Source: UBA9676 sp963837105 (GTDB lineage Bacteria; Actinomycetota; Actinomycetes; Streptosporangiales; Streptosporangiaceae). From it: 64,000 nucleotides of DNA. The notes beneath the pieces are model-generated. The model was not told the origin of the DNA. It was given only the letters and a program-made list of their open reading frames with translations, and searched no databases. Location: the NCBI GenBank assembly GCA_963837105.1, contig CAWIMG010000019.1, forward strand, positions 1-64,000, in the 5' to 3' direction. A program made the position numbers and the translations under genes. The stretch's first letter is position 1. The number at the start of each line of letters is the position of its first letter. Shown one piece after another: positions 25,947 through 34,617 of this stretch.

Positions 25947-26696
25947 AAGCTGGACCGCGCCGTGTCGTGCGCGGCGGTCAGGCATGAAGGCTTTGCGAGC
26001 GAGGACAAGCCGGTACCGCGGGCTGCCGTCTGCGCGCAGGCCCAGAGCCGTCAGGGGGACTGTAGCCACCGTGAATCGCGATGCTGTCAGGTCGCCGCGG
26101 ACTGCGTACAGCGGGCAGGTCCGGTAGTACATGACGAACGGAGGACGCCACACGGCGTTGCGAATCCGCATGGCCAGGTCGAACCCGAGCAGTGCCCAGT
26201 ACCAGCGTGAGGTGATGGGCTGCGGCGCACCGATCGGGAAGGCGAAGACCCCGCCAGGCCGCAGCGCGCGGTACACGCCGGCGAATAGCGCGGGCCGCTC
26301 GGCGGGCAGGAAGTGCCCGAGCGCTCCGAAACTGACCGCCAGGTCGAAGGCCCCGTCGAAGGGCAGGGCCCGGGCGTCGGCCCGCACCAGCGTGGCGTCC
26401 GGGTGCGCAGTGCGCGCCCGCGTGAGCATGCCCCTGCTGAAGTCGGTGCCCGTGACCGGCCCCTGGCACAGGGAGGTGAGGACCCGCATGCCCGCACCGG
26501 TGCCGCAGCACACGTCCAGTCCCCGGCCGAACGGGCCGAGCGGGCGCAACGCGCCGGTGGTCGCGTCAAGCACGCCATCGGGGGAGCGGAAAGGCGTGTG
26601 GTCGAACTTGGGGGCAAGCAGGTCGTAGCCGCCTTCGACCGAGGACAGTGCCTGCCTGGCCAGTTCACGCAGCGACGGGCCCCGGGGCGAGAACAT
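25938..26696 (-). CDS. Class I SAM-dependent methyltransferase
   Basis: 252 residues from ATG 26696 (MFSPRGPSLRE). Motif I is GLDVCCGTGAGM (59-70), motif II VTGTDFSRGML, and motif IV LAVSFGALGHFLP. The C-terminal part has FPIGAPQPITSRWYWALLGF. A start at 26786 was refused because TACTCT lies 6 nt before ATG 26696, the leaderless layout. Substrate unknown. The far end overlaps the SRPBCC gene tail to tail. Confidence 0.85.
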   Translation of the reverse strand: MFSPRGPSLRELARQALSSVEGGYDLLAPKFDHTPFRSPDGVLDATTGALRPLGPFGRGLDVCCGTGAGMRVLTSLCQGPVTGTDFSRGMLTRARTAHPDATLVRADARALPFDGAFDLAVSFGALGHFLPAERPALFAGVYRALRPGGVFAFPIGAPQPITSRWYWALLGFDLAMRIRNAVWRPPFVMYYRTCPLYAVRGDLTASRFTVATVPLTALGLRADGSPRYRLVLARKAFMPDRRARHGAVQLSP

Positions 26697-26702
26697 CGGC
26701 CA

Positions 26703-26708
26703 AGAGTA
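26703..26708 (-). promoter_or_regulatory. -10 box for the methyltransferase
   Basis: Minus strand TACTCT, then TGGCCG and ATG 26696; decides the start. Confidence 0.5.
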
Positions 26709-26788
26709 CTTCCCCCCATGCCAGCCGAACGGGCAGGAGCGGCTGTCAGTTGATGTCGAACTCGTTGCCCGGGTTGTTCGCGGCACTG

Positions 26789-27706
26789 CTAATTGGGGGC
26801 TATTTCCGAGACGGCGGCTACGAGCCGGTCGAAGAGCCGGTCTGCCTCAGCGAGGGTCTCATTATCAGGGAGATAGCCCAGCGGCCCGCGCTGGCGTCTG
26901 CTGCTGATGACATGCTGGCGGCACAGCAGGTGCTTTTCGATGGCGACGAAGGCGTCCAGTTCGGTTTGCAGGGAGATCAGCGCACAGAGAGGGCCGCTCA
27001 CGCGGTACGCCCTCTCATCATCGCCGGCTTCCAGCGCGTCCCAGATGGCCCGGACCGCCCAGCAGACGTCCGCGGCTGGCATGGTTCCATCGATGCCCCG
27101 CCGGAAGGTATCGGTCAGCGCAGCGCCGCCGGCTCCTTCGAATACGCGCACTCGCCCCTGTGTGGCCTGCTTGATTGCGGAGATATTGGGCCCAATGGGA
27201 ACTGCTTCTGGCTTCGCATAGACACGGTTGCCGAACATGTCGTAAAGGCGAACGAGGACAGCAGGGCTCATGGGCCGGCCCACATAACCGCTGGCGTCCT
27301 GGACGACAAGCGGGATAGCCGTGGCTTGCATGACGGCGGCATAGTAATCGACCAGACTTGTGTCCGGGAGCCCCACGTGCACAGGCGGAATTGCCATCAG
27401 TGACGTTGCACCCATGTTCTCAGCGTGGACAGCGAGCCGTACTGCTTCGACTGTGCTTTCAGCGCCACAGCTGATTACCGAAACTGTGCCGGATGTCGCC
27501 TCGCACACGGCCGAGGCGAGATCTCTGCGTTCCGCCGAAGTCAGGCGGATAATTTCGGAAACCATGCCGACGGTGACACCATCGGCGCCTTGCTCAATGA
27601 CCCACTCAATCTCGGCCGACAACGCTGAATAGTCAATGTCATCGTGATCGGTGAACGGGGTCTGGATAACCGGCAGTACCCCGGCTACCTGCAATGGCTC
27701 AGGCAC
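26789..27706 (-). CDS. Dihydrodipicolinate synthase / N-acetylneuraminate lyase family aldolase
   Basis: 305 residues, a TIM-barrel class I aldolase. The Schiff-base lysine is K165 in VYAKPEAVP, and the tyrosine of the proton relay is Y141 in DASGYVG. GVLPVIQTPFTDHDDIDY opens the barrel. The threonine pair of true DapA is not clear and the housekeeping dapA is usually elsewhere, so a sugar-acid or hydroxypyruvate-type aldolase is as likely as lysine synthesis. GTG start at 27706. Codon use is less GC-biased than in the core genes. Confidence 0.78.
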   Translation of the reverse strand: MPEPLQVAGVLPVIQTPFTDHDDIDYSALSAEIEWVIEQGADGVTVGMVSEIIRLTSAERRDLASAVCEATSGTVSVISCGAESTVEAVRLAVHAENMGATSLMAIPPVHVGLPDTSLVDYYAAVMQATAIPLVVQDASGYVGRPMSPAVLVRLYDMFGNRVYAKPEAVPIGPNISAIKQATQGRVRVFEGAGGAALTDTFRRGIDGTMPAADVCWAVRAIWDALEAGDDERAYRVSGPLCALISLQTELDAFVAIEKHLLCRQHVISSRRQRGPLGYLPDNETLAEADRLFDRLVAAVSEIAPN

Positions 27707-27775
27707 AGCATTGCCCCATGATCTGCACGTTGCCGATCTCCTCCAGGTTGAGGCTGCTCGGGTGAGGGCGCCGGA

Positions 27776-28123
27776 TCAGTGCAACGGCGACGGGTGACGG
27801 GGCTGGTAGATGGGAAATTCTGCGCCGTCTGGCAGGCGGATCGCCGCCACCAGGCCCCAGCCCTGGTCTGAGATATCGCGTGCCACTTCCACGCCTTTGG
27901 CCTTCAGCTCGGCGAGGGTGGCATGGATGTCATCACACATCAGGTAAAGCTCATGGCGGCTGCCACCGTCCGCCGGATGGACAGCCAGTTCCGCGGGCGG
28001 CAGCGCGAAGATGAGCCAGCCACCCCCCGCATCGACCGACGGCAGATTCAGCACATCAGCGAAGAAGGCACGGGCTTTGACAGCATCTGGCGAGAAGACG
28101 ATCGCGTGCATGCCGGTGATCAC
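27776..28123 (-). CDS. VOC (glyoxalase/bleomycin-resistance) superfamily protein
   Basis: 115 residues, one VOC module: MHAIVFSPDAVKARAFFADVL at the N-terminus and AAIRLPDGAEFPIYQPRH at the C-terminus, two beta-alpha-beta-beta-beta units. GTG 28123 follows TAGGCT by 6 nt (leaderless); ATG 28111 is an alternative. Metal ligands are incomplete, so it may bind a ligand rather than catalyse. Confidence 0.78.
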   Translation of the reverse strand: MITGMHAIVFSPDAVKARAFFADVLNLPSVDAGGGWLIFALPPAELAVHPADGGSRHELYLMCDDIHATLAELKAKGVEVARDISDQGWGLVAAIRLPDGAEFPIYQPRHPSPLH

Positions 28124-28129
28124 GCTCCG

Positions 28130-28135
28130 AGCCTA
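28130..28135 (-). promoter_or_regulatory. -10 box for the VOC gene
   Basis: Minus strand TAGGCT, CGGAGC, then GTG 28123. Confidence 0.5.
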
Positions 28136-28250
28136 GCCGTTGCCAGGGCAGCGATGCCGGCACGCGAGAGATCACCATTGGCTTGCCAGGCTCATCGACG
28201 CGGTAGCTGGCACCTTGCTGGTCAGCAGAATCCTGAAGGCACCGATCTGG

Positions 28251-28451
28251 TCAGCCTGGCGGGCTGCCCTCAGCCCCAGGGTCTTCGTCGTCCTCCTCAC
28301 GCAGCCAGGGCTCAACCCCGCCTTCCCGGTGCCGCTCCTGCTCGCGCATGACCTCCCGCATCATGGCGACCTCGCGGTCCTCATCGTCCACGTCAGAGTC
28401 GCGGGCTGGCTCGCCGCCAGAACTGCCTGGCGCCGGTTCACGCTCATTCAT
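28251..28451 (-). CDS. Small, highly acidic protein
   Basis: 66 residues, MNEREPAPGSSGGEPARDSD... with a helical Met/Arg/Glu segment (REVAMMREVMREQERHR) and an acidic Asp/Glu tail. ATG 28451 has GGGAGGA 10 nt upstream, which supports a real small gene. No known domain; function unknown. Confidence 0.5.
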   Translation of the reverse strand: MNEREPAPGSSGGEPARDSDVDDEDREVAMMREVMREQERHREGGVEPWLREEDDEDPGAEGSPPG

Positions 28452-28525
28452 GACCAGATCCTCCCTCAGGCCAGGATCGTGGCTCAGCACTCGGCCCGAA
28501 CCATTATCCCGCGGCACTGGCCGTG

Positions 28526-28909
28526 CTACTCGGCCAGATGGCAGACTGCCTCGACGTTGTTGCCGTCGGGGTCGCGGACGAACGCCCCGAAGTAGTTCGC
28601 GTGGTACTCCGGCCACAGCCGCGGCTCGTGCAGGACCTCGGCGCCGTGTGCCACGGCGGCGTCAAAGAAGGCCCGGACGGCGGCCCGGCTTGCCGCGGAG
28701 AAGGCGATGTGCGATTCCCGGAAGCCCTCACCGGTCGCCTGGCGGCCGATCCAGAAGTCCGGGGAAGGCGGCACGCCGTAGCCGATAGCCCCGCCGAAGT
28801 CCATAATGCGCTGGCCTCCCAGCGGGGCAAGCACAGCGTCATAGAAGGCGGCACTGGCGGCCAGGTCCGCGCACTGTACTGACAGATGATCAAGCATGAG
28901 GTCTATCAT
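28526..28909 (-). CDS. VOC superfamily protein
   Basis: 127 residues from ATG 28909 (MIDLMLDHLSV); ATG 28897 (MLDHLSVQ) also fits. A glyoxalase-like fold with paired modules: LDHLSVQCADLAASAAFYDA and FGAFVRDPDGNNVEAVCH, the last a classic VOC metal-site strand. H6 and E near the C-terminus are possible metal ligands. Probably a dioxygenase- or glyoxalase-like enzyme; substrate unknown. Confidence 0.82.
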   Translation of the reverse strand: MIDLMLDHLSVQCADLAASAAFYDAVLAPLGGQRIMDFGGAIGYGVPPSPDFWIGRQATGEGFRESHIAFSAASRAAVRAFFDAAVAHGAEVLHEPRLWPEYHANYFGAFVRDPDGNNVEAVCHLAE

Positions 28910-28961
28910 GCCAGCACCACCGGCCGCTATCACCTCGGCATCAGGCACCGCGGCCCGTGCC

Positions 28962-29936
28962 TTACTGTGCGGTCAGGGCCGGGTTGAGCCGTACGAGCCG
29001 TCCCCGGTTTGTCTCGTCGAGTTCGGCGATGGCCTGCCGTGACTTCACAAAGTCTGAGAATGAGCGATAGCCGAGCGCCTTTTCGCTGAAGGACGGGTCC
29101 ATCCGCCTCATCTGGCTTTTCACCTCGGAACTGTGCAGCCAGTCCGCGTCATCTTTTTCCTGGCCGAGCCGCAGCGCCCGTTCCAGCAGCCTGGTCGCCT
29201 GCTGCTGCGGGTCTTCGGAATCGGGATCGGTCTCGTCGGTCACCGCGGCCGCTGGCCGTTTGGTGCGCCGCGAGGCCCGCGCGGGCGGCGCGCTGCCGGG
29301 CGCCTCCTGATCAGCCGGCGTTCCGGCCACCCGCGCGGCTGCCTGCTGGGGAGGCCGGGCGGGTTCGATGCCCGGCAGCGCGTCGTAGGTCACCAGTTCG
29401 TCACACGCCGCCGCCAGCGCTTTGCTGGTCGATCCGGCGACCCCGACACCTACCACGTAACGTCCCAGGCGCCGGCACCGCTGGGCGAGGGCGATGTAAT
29501 CGGAGTCCCCGGCCACGATCACCACGTGGGTCAGGTCGGGCAGGCGGAACATGTCCTCCACCGCATCCACGGCCAGCCTGATGTCGGCACCATTCTTGGC
29601 GTAGGCGGCGGCCGGAAACAGCTGCACCAGGTCCACCGCGCGGCTGACGAGCTGCCCGCGGTAGTCGGCGTTCACCGGGGCTGACCAGTCCGCATAGGCG
29701 CGGGTCAGCACGAGCGTGCCGAACGACGAGGCAAAGTCGATCACCGCGCCGACGTCCACCGTGGCGGTCCGGAGCTTGTCCGCGACGTCGGGATCGGCCG
29801 ATCTGTCGGCCCTGTCGAATCCGCGCACCTTGTCACGCTGGAACTGGCCCCGGCCGTGAAGCTGGTCATACCGTGAGATCACGATGTTGTCGAAGTCGAT
29901 GTATACGGCGACACGGGTGAGGCCAGGGTCGTTCAT
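28962..29936 (-). CDS. NYN (LabA/PIN-like) nuclease domain plus OST-HTH/LOTUS protein
   Basis: 324 residues from ATG 29936. The N-terminal NYN domain has VAVYIDFDNI (D14, D16), KNGADIRLAVDAVEDMF and VIVAGDSDYIALAQRCR, the acidic triad region of metal-dependent ribonucleases. A Pro/Ala/Arg linker (~190-245) follows. The C-terminal ~75 residues (HSSEVKSQMRRMDPSFSEKALGYRSF) match an OST-HTH/LOTUS winged helix that binds RNA. Probably an RNA-processing factor. Present as a single gene; neighbours give no clue to its target. Confidence 0.85.
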   Translation of the reverse strand: MNDPGLTRVAVYIDFDNIVISRYDQLHGRGQFQRDKVRGFDRADRSADPDVADKLRTATVDVGAVIDFASSFGTLVLTRAYADWSAPVNADYRGQLVSRAVDLVQLFPAAAYAKNGADIRLAVDAVEDMFRLPDLTHVVIVAGDSDYIALAQRCRRLGRYVVGVGVAGSTSKALAAACDELVTYDALPGIEPARPPQQAAARVAGTPADQEAPGSAPPARASRRTKRPAAAVTDETDPDSEDPQQQATRLLERALRLGQEKDDADWLHSSEVKSQMRRMDPSFSEKALGYRSFSDFVKSRQAIAELDETNRGRLVRLNPALTAQ

Positions 29937-30095
29937 CGCTGCTCTTCTCGTCCGGGCACCCGCGCGGCCACCTGCCAGGTAACACAGCCGCCAGGATTGA
30001 TGATCTCCACTGTCGCACAAGCCGCGGCCGTGGCGGGCACCACGGCATGAGCGAGCGTGCGTGGCCCGCCACGACGGTTCAGCTCAGCTCGCCGG

Positions 30096-30671
30096 TCAAT
30101 GGCGGATGCGGTACCGCAGATGAAGTACCCGGCGTCCCTGGATCACCGTCTCGGGATCTTCCAGGAGATATTGGGCATCGACCGCCCCGAAATAGCGCTT
30201 GCCGGAGCCGAACACGACGGGCACGACGTCCATCGCGACCTCGTCGATGAGGCCGAGAGCGAAAGCCTGCCCGCCCATGTCGCCGGCTGTGACAGCTACG
30301 TCGCGGTCGCCGGCGAGATCCTTTGCCGCCGCAATCGCCGCGCCCAGGTCCGCGGTAAACAGGCAAGATGCCTCCGGGTGCCAGCCATCTGGCTTGGGCC
30401 GGTGCGTCACCACCACGATGTGCTCGCCCGCTGGCGGGCTACCTTCCCAGCCGTTTGTCAGGTCGAACAGATGCCGTCCCATCACCGTCGTCCCGATGCG
30501 TTCCCACATCGGGCGCACATAGCCGAGTGAAGTCTGAGTTACCTTGAACGGCCCGCCGTCCACGATCTCGGCGTCACCATTGAAATACCAGTCGAACAGC
30601 GGACCGACCTCATCGTTGGAGTCCGCGATGAAGCCATCGACCGACACCACTGCGTGCATCACAACCGTCAT
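30096..30671 (-). CDS. RibD C-terminal / dihydrofolate-reductase-like protein
   Basis: 191 residues. VVMHAVVSVDGFIADSNDEV at the N-terminus, GTTVMGRHLFDLTNGW in the middle, and VAMDVVPVVFGSGKRYFG near the end are the RibD_C signatures. The family reduces pyrimidines or other NADPH-dependent substrates; many members are uncharacterised. It starts 7 nt after the stop of the P-loop gene, so the two are likely cotranscribed. Confidence 0.85.
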   Translation of the reverse strand: MTVVMHAVVSVDGFIADSNDEVGPLFDWYFNGDAEIVDGGPFKVTQTSLGYVRPMWERIGTTVMGRHLFDLTNGWEGSPPAGEHIVVVTHRPKPDGWHPEASCLFTADLGAAIAAAKDLAGDRDVAVTAGDMGGQAFALGLIDEVAMDVVPVVFGSGKRYFGAVDAQYLLEDPETVIQGRRVLHLRYRIRH

Positions 30672-30678
30672 GCCTTGA

Positions 30679-31200
30679 TCATGCCTGCCAGCCCAGGAAC
30701 GTCATCACCTCCCGCGCCACGATCCCTATGGGGCGGTCGTTCCTGATCACCACGTCTTCCAGGCCAGTTCCTTCCGCTGCCGTGATCAATGCGGCTGCTA
30801 CCCGCAGGTCGTCGCTGCGGCCGCTGGTGACGTCGGCCGCCAGCCGCTGCTCAATGTCAGGCAACCCGGCCGTCAGGCGCACGACGCGCAGCGGTAGCCC
30901 AAGAGCTTCCTGCACGCCCTGCATCTCCCCGGCGCTGCGGACGAAGTAGGCCAGCACGAACAGGCAGATCCCGGCTCGCCGGTAGTTCGCCACCACGGCC
31001 GCCAGGTTGGCCAGCATCAGCCCGAATTCACTCGCACGATCAGTAGCGCCCGTGCCTGCCCAGCTCAGGTAGTCCAGGTCGAGCAGCGCGTACGGCTCGT
31101 CCCGCTGCTCGAGCAGGTGGGCGATCTCCTCGGCCACCGAACTCTTGCCCGAACCATAGACCCCGGTGAGCAGGACACCCTCAGCCCTGCGCTCGTTCAC
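30679..31200 (-). CDS. P-loop kinase-like ATPase (AAA_33 type)
   Basis: 173 residues. Walker A is GVYGSGKSS at 13-21. LLDLDYLSW plays the role of the Walker-B/acceptor region as in shikimate-, gluconate- or nucleoside-kinase-like proteins. GTG 31200 follows TAGTCT by 6 nt. Probably phosphorylates a small molecule; the substrate is not readable. First gene of a two-gene unit with the RibD-like protein. Confidence 0.75.
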   Translation of the reverse strand: MNERRAEGVLLTGVYGSGKSSVAEEIAHLLEQRDEPYALLDLDYLSWAGTGATDRASEFGLMLANLAAVVANYRRAGICLFVLAYFVRSAGEMQGVQEALGLPLRVVRLTAGLPDIEQRLAADVTSGRSDDLRVAAALITAAEGTGLEDVVIRNDRPIGIVAREVMTFLGWQA

Positions 31201-31206
31201 CAGCCA

Positions 31207-31212
31207 AGACTA
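31207..31212 (-). promoter_or_regulatory. -10 box for the P-loop kinase/RibD pair
   Basis: Minus strand TAGTCT, TGGCTG, then GTG 31200. Confidence 0.5.
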
Positions 31213-31304
31213 GGCCGGCGCTGCATGCCTCACCCTCGCTCACGGCGGAACTGGCGAGCGGTCCGGTGCCCGCGCGGCGCGGGGAATGTGTTGATGCTGG
31301 CCGG

Positions 31305-31844
31305 TCATTGGCCAGTACGCCCGTCGATGCATTCGCGCAGAAGGTCGGCATGACCGGCGTGCCGCGCATACTCCTCGATCACGTGGACCAGCACGTCCCG
31401 CGTGGCCACGGTGCCATCACCGTGCGCCACCTCGCGGCCCAGGCCGTTCTCTCCGAGGGCATCGAGCCACTCATCCGCCCGGGCGATCTCGGCCTTCCAG
31501 GTTGCGAAGGCGTCCTGGACCACGCCAGGGTCCGCAACCGCGCCTACGAAGTCCCAATCCGCCACGTCCTCGCGCTTGTACAGGCGCGGTCCGTCAGTCC
31601 GCCCTTGCAGCACGCGCTGGAACCAGTGGTTCTCGACCTGAGCCAGATGGCGGACCAGGCCGAGCAAGCTCAAGGTGCTGGGCGGCACCGAGTGAGCGGC
31701 GAGCTGGCTTGCGTCCAGCCCCTCGCACTTCATCTCGATGGTCAGCCGGTAGTTGCCGAGGTACTCCCGGTAGGTCGCCTTTTCCCCGACGGGGTTGCTG
31801 TAGCTCCTGGGATCATCTTCGGGGGCGGTCCACATGTCGCTCAT
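31305..31844 (-). CDS. DinB-like (DUF664) protein
   Basis: 179 residues from ATG 31844 (MSDMWTAPEDD). Four-helix DinB/YfiT-like bundle: LSLLGLVRHLAQVENHWFQRVL supplies the first metal histidine, and VLVHVIEEYARHAGHADLLRE the other two (His-x3-His type). Such proteins are thiol-transferases (mycothiol- or bacillithiol-dependent) or orphans. Close to other small detoxification-type genes. Confidence 0.85.
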   Translation of the reverse strand: MSDMWTAPEDDPRSYSNPVGEKATYREYLGNYRLTIEMKCEGLDASQLAAHSVPPSTLSLLGLVRHLAQVENHWFQRVLQGRTDGPRLYKREDVADWDFVGAVADPGVVQDAFATWKAEIARADEWLDALGENGLGREVAHGDGTVATRDVLVHVIEEYARHAGHADLLRECIDGRTGQ

Positions 31845-32077
31845 AGGCCAACCCAATCCCAGGGCAGCGCCCCTGGGCAAACGGCCTGCGGCGGTGCTCC
31901 ATCACCGGCAGCCGCCGCCAGGGAGTGGCTGGGCCATCCCATCGACGGGGCTCGCCTGGTGGCGTGGTGTCCACGCCAGTCGCGGTATGAGAGTGGGCGT
32001 CTTGACGTGAGCCTGATACCACTTCCGGCGCTGGGGGCCTCGTCCCCGGTGCAGGGCGTATCGCCGATGATGGGCGC

Positions 32078-32374
32078 ATGGAGTGGAGCTTCACCGGCGA
32101 GGTGATCGAGTGGCGTGGACCCGCGCCGTACCTGTTCGTGGCCATGACGCCGGAGGAAAGCGAGGATCTCAAGGAGGAAGCCCGCGGCTTGATCTACTGG
32201 GGCCAGGTGCCGGTCCACGTCACCATCGGCGGCACCGGGTTCACCACTGCGCTGTTCCCCAAGGACGGCCGCTATCTCGTGCCGGTCAAGGTGGCGGTGC
32301 AGCGGGCGGAGGCGATCGGAGAGGGCGCGATCGTCGAGGTGGTCGTGCGTCTCAACGCCGCGCGCCGGGAATGA
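32078..32374 (+). CDS. DUF1905 family protein
   Basis: 98 residues, small beta-barrel domain of unknown function: FTGEVIEWRGPAPYLFVAM, VHVTIGGTGFTTALFPKDGRYLVPVK, and a final EVVVRL strand. Often fused to or next to YdeI-like genes, but alone here. No Shine-Dalgarno; GATGAT lies 6 nt before the ATG, a weak leaderless box. Confidence 0.8.
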   Translation: MEWSFTGEVIEWRGPAPYLFVAMTPEESEDLKEEARGLIYWGQVPVHVTIGGTGFTTALFPKDGRYLVPVKVAVQRAEAIGEGAIVEVVVRLNAARRE

Positions 32375-32618
32375 CGGGCCGATGGGACTGCGGCAGCCTG
32401 ACAGCCAGGCCACGCTCGAGGGGCCGTCACATGAGACACCGCGCACCGGCCGGGGAGCCATAGGAGAGTGGGAGGTCGGAGGGCATCTTCGCCGGTGCGG
32501 GCGCCGTTCGGAGCCGATCACCGCGCACGCCGTCGGCGGCATGTGAACGCGCGTGTTGGGGCGCGGACGTCGCCGGCCCGCTCGTTCGCAGCCCAGAACA
32601 TCGGGCACACTCACTGAG
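32375..32618. other. Intergenic region, no gene recognised
   Basis: 244 bp between DUF1905 and a VOC gene. Only low-complexity shadow frames are seen. Confidence 0.5.
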
Positions 32619-33002
32619 GTGAGCGTGCAACTGAATCACACCATCGTCTCGTGCCGTGACCAGCAGCGGTCGGCGGCATTCCTGACCGGGATCCTCGGGT
32701 TGCCGGCCGCGACCCGGTTCGGGCATTTCCTTGTGGTCGAAGCCGACAATGGCGTCTCGCTGGACTACTCCGAGACCACCGGGTCGATCACTACCCAGCA
32801 CTATGCCTTCCTCGTCGGCGAGGAGGAGTTCGATGCGGCCTTTGGCCGCATCGAAGGCCAGGACCTGCCGTACTGGGCAGATCCTGGCCAGACCCAGCCC
32901 GGGGTGATCAACCACCGGGACGGCGGCCGCGGTCTGTACTTCGAAGACCCTGACGGCCACCTGCTGGAGATCATCACCCGGCCGTACGGCAGCGGCAGCT
33001 AA
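32619..33002 (+). CDS. VOC superfamily protein
   Basis: 127 residues from GTG 32619 (VSVQLNHTIVSCRDQQRSAAF). Two-module VOC fold; FGHFLVVEADNGVSLDY in the first half and GRGLYFEDPDGHLLEIITRPY at the end carry the usual metal-site His (H8) and Glu positions. GTG 32619 starts just where the VOC fold begins; the open frame extends back to 32553 without similarity. Confidence 0.82.
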   Translation: MSVQLNHTIVSCRDQQRSAAFLTGILGLPAATRFGHFLVVEADNGVSLDYSETTGSITTQHYAFLVGEEEFDAAFGRIEGQDLPYWADPGQTQPGVINHRDGGRGLYFEDPDGHLLEIITRPYGSGS

Positions 33003-33125
33003 TCCTCCGCCTGCCCGGTGCGGCCGGGCGGGTTCTAAATTGGCGTGCCGTTGACAGACAGCACTTGTTCTGGCCGCCTTGGTGACGGCCATCCCGTTCC
33101 CGTTTGCCGCCGCGAGCATCTGGTG

Positions 33126-33230
33126 GCGAATGGCACTACGTCAACTACCTGGCGGTCCTGGTCCGGTTCAGCCAGGTTGACCTCAACGAGATGACCGAAC
33201 TCGTCACCGAGTCGTGGCGGGTGCTCCCAA
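33126..33230 (+). pseudogene. Possible MmcQ/YjbR-family C-terminal remnant
   Basis: About 35 codons (YLAVLVRFSQVDLNEMTELV then TESWRVL) resemble the last helix-strand unit of MmcQ/YjbR DNA-binding-like proteins. No matching N-terminal part precedes it and the frame degenerates afterwards. Weak evidence, listed as a decayed fragment only. Confidence 0.28.
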
Positions 33231-33539
33231 GCGACGGCTCCCGTATACGACGCCGAGCACCCACCCGCACCATGACCGAGATGCCCAGGCCACCCCACCG
33301 CACAGGACAACGGATCGGCGTGTACGAATCGCGGCAGATGAGGATACGCACGGCCCGCTGTGCAGTGCGAATGCAAACCCCGGTGGCTGGGCCAAGCTGA
33401 CGGGGCCGGTGCCAGGCAGCGCCTATATTCATGCAGCCCAGTACCTCCATCACGGTGCCGATCGCGAGGCGTGGGGCCCCTCCCGGATGCGGGCATAGAC
33501 GCCGTTCGGGGCGCCGGGACGGCTTCGATGCTCATCGGC

Positions 33540-33901
33540 TCAGGTGTGCCGATGAGGTTTGATCTGCGCTGCGGAAGGGCTACTGCGGCTGTTCCTGCGG
33601 TCGAGAACCTCGTAGTGCGCCGAGCGCCGGTCGAAGTCCGCGAGCACCGCTTGGGCCGGGCCGGTACGTGCGCGGCTCCATAGTCCTGACCCATGAAGGC
33701 CTTCCCGCTGTCGAGCTCGTCGAACCACATGAGGGTCATGAACTCGACGTCGTTTTCCCGCTCGCGCCGGACCAGATCAATGCAGCGGAACCCAGGGATG
33801 CGCCTCGCCTCGATACCAGGAATGACTTCCCCGCGGACAATGCGCTCGTAGGCGCTGGCGTTGTCCTTCTTGGTCCAGCCACGCCACACACGGCAGATCA
33901 T
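33540..33901 (-). pseudogene. Antibiotic-biosynthesis-monooxygenase-like protein, 5-bp frameshift
   Basis: The first ~78 codons (MICRVWRGWTKKDNASAYER ... MTLMWFDELDSGKAFMGQDY) fit a dimeric alpha+beta barrel monooxygenase-like protein. After AAHVPA the C-terminal part (AQAVLADFDRRSAHYEVLDRR) is in another frame. At 33652-33662 the minus strand reads GTACCGGCCCGGCCCAAGCGG; removing one GGCCC restores the frame. So a 5-bp tandem duplication broke the gene, or it is an assembly error. Length without it would be ~118 residues, normal for the family. Confidence 0.6.
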
Positions 33902-34323
33902 GAACCGTGAGCTTAGCCGCGAGCCAATGCCGGTGGCGGGATGTCACAGCCCCGGCCGCGCAGCGACGTTCGCGCCCAGGCCCGTGAGGTGCACTCACGT
34001 GATCGGCGTTGACATGTTCGCGATTGCCGGCACCTGTCCAGCCTGGCGATCAGCGGTTGCTGATGTCGGTTCGGGGGCAGACCGGGCACACTGGCTACCG
34101 CGCTCACTGGCCGGCGTGGGCAGGAACCCGCCAGTCAGTGCGATGAACCGATGCTGATCCACAATCGTGAGCCCAGGTCTGACAATGGCCTGCTCAGCGA
34201 TCTGACGTGCTGTCAGCCATAAGCCGTATGTTCACGCACTCGGCGGCAGATGCGGTCCACTCAGTCGGCCGCCTCACCGGGTCATGAGAGTGAGTTCCTG
34301 GATGGGCGTAGTTGGTGCCAGGC
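33902..34323. other. Intergenic region, nothing recognised
   Basis: About 420 bp with lower GC than the core. Short frames on both strands lack similarity or ribosome sites. Confidence 0.5.
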
Positions 34324-34617
34324 TCAGCGATCAGCTCGCGGCTTTCTGGCATGCCCTCGCCGCAGACGGAGAGCAACGATGATGACGGCTGTCCCGACCA
34401 GCAGTGCGACGATGTTAGGGACGACCAGAGCCGGAATCTCGGCTGCAGCACCATAGGCGATCCACAGCAGGAATCCGACGAGCAGAATTAGGAAATAGGC
34501 TACGGACACGTCGCGCGAGGACTGCTCACATAGCATGCGGCGGATCTGCAGCACAGGTGCGATGCCCATGAGCACCGCCCACGACGATGCGGCAACTGCG
34601 AGGGCGGTTTGTGCCAT
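34324..34617 (-). CDS. SemiSWEET-type sugar transporter
   Basis: 97 residues, three hydrophobic helices as in the bacterial half-SWEETs that dimerise into a six-helix pore. The PQ-loop-like start APVLQIRRM, a Ser/Val-rich DVSVAYFLILLVGFLLWIAY segment with the conserved Trp-Tyr-Gly, and VVPNIVALLVG, holding the pocket Asn, are present. ATG is preceded by GGAGGAG. Probably carries mono- or disaccharides down a gradient. Confidence 0.78.
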   Translation of the reverse strand: MAQTALAVAASSWAVLMGIAPVLQIRRMLCEQSSRDVSVAYFLILLVGFLLWIAYGAAAEIPALVVPNIVALLVGTAVIIVALRLRRGHARKPRADR

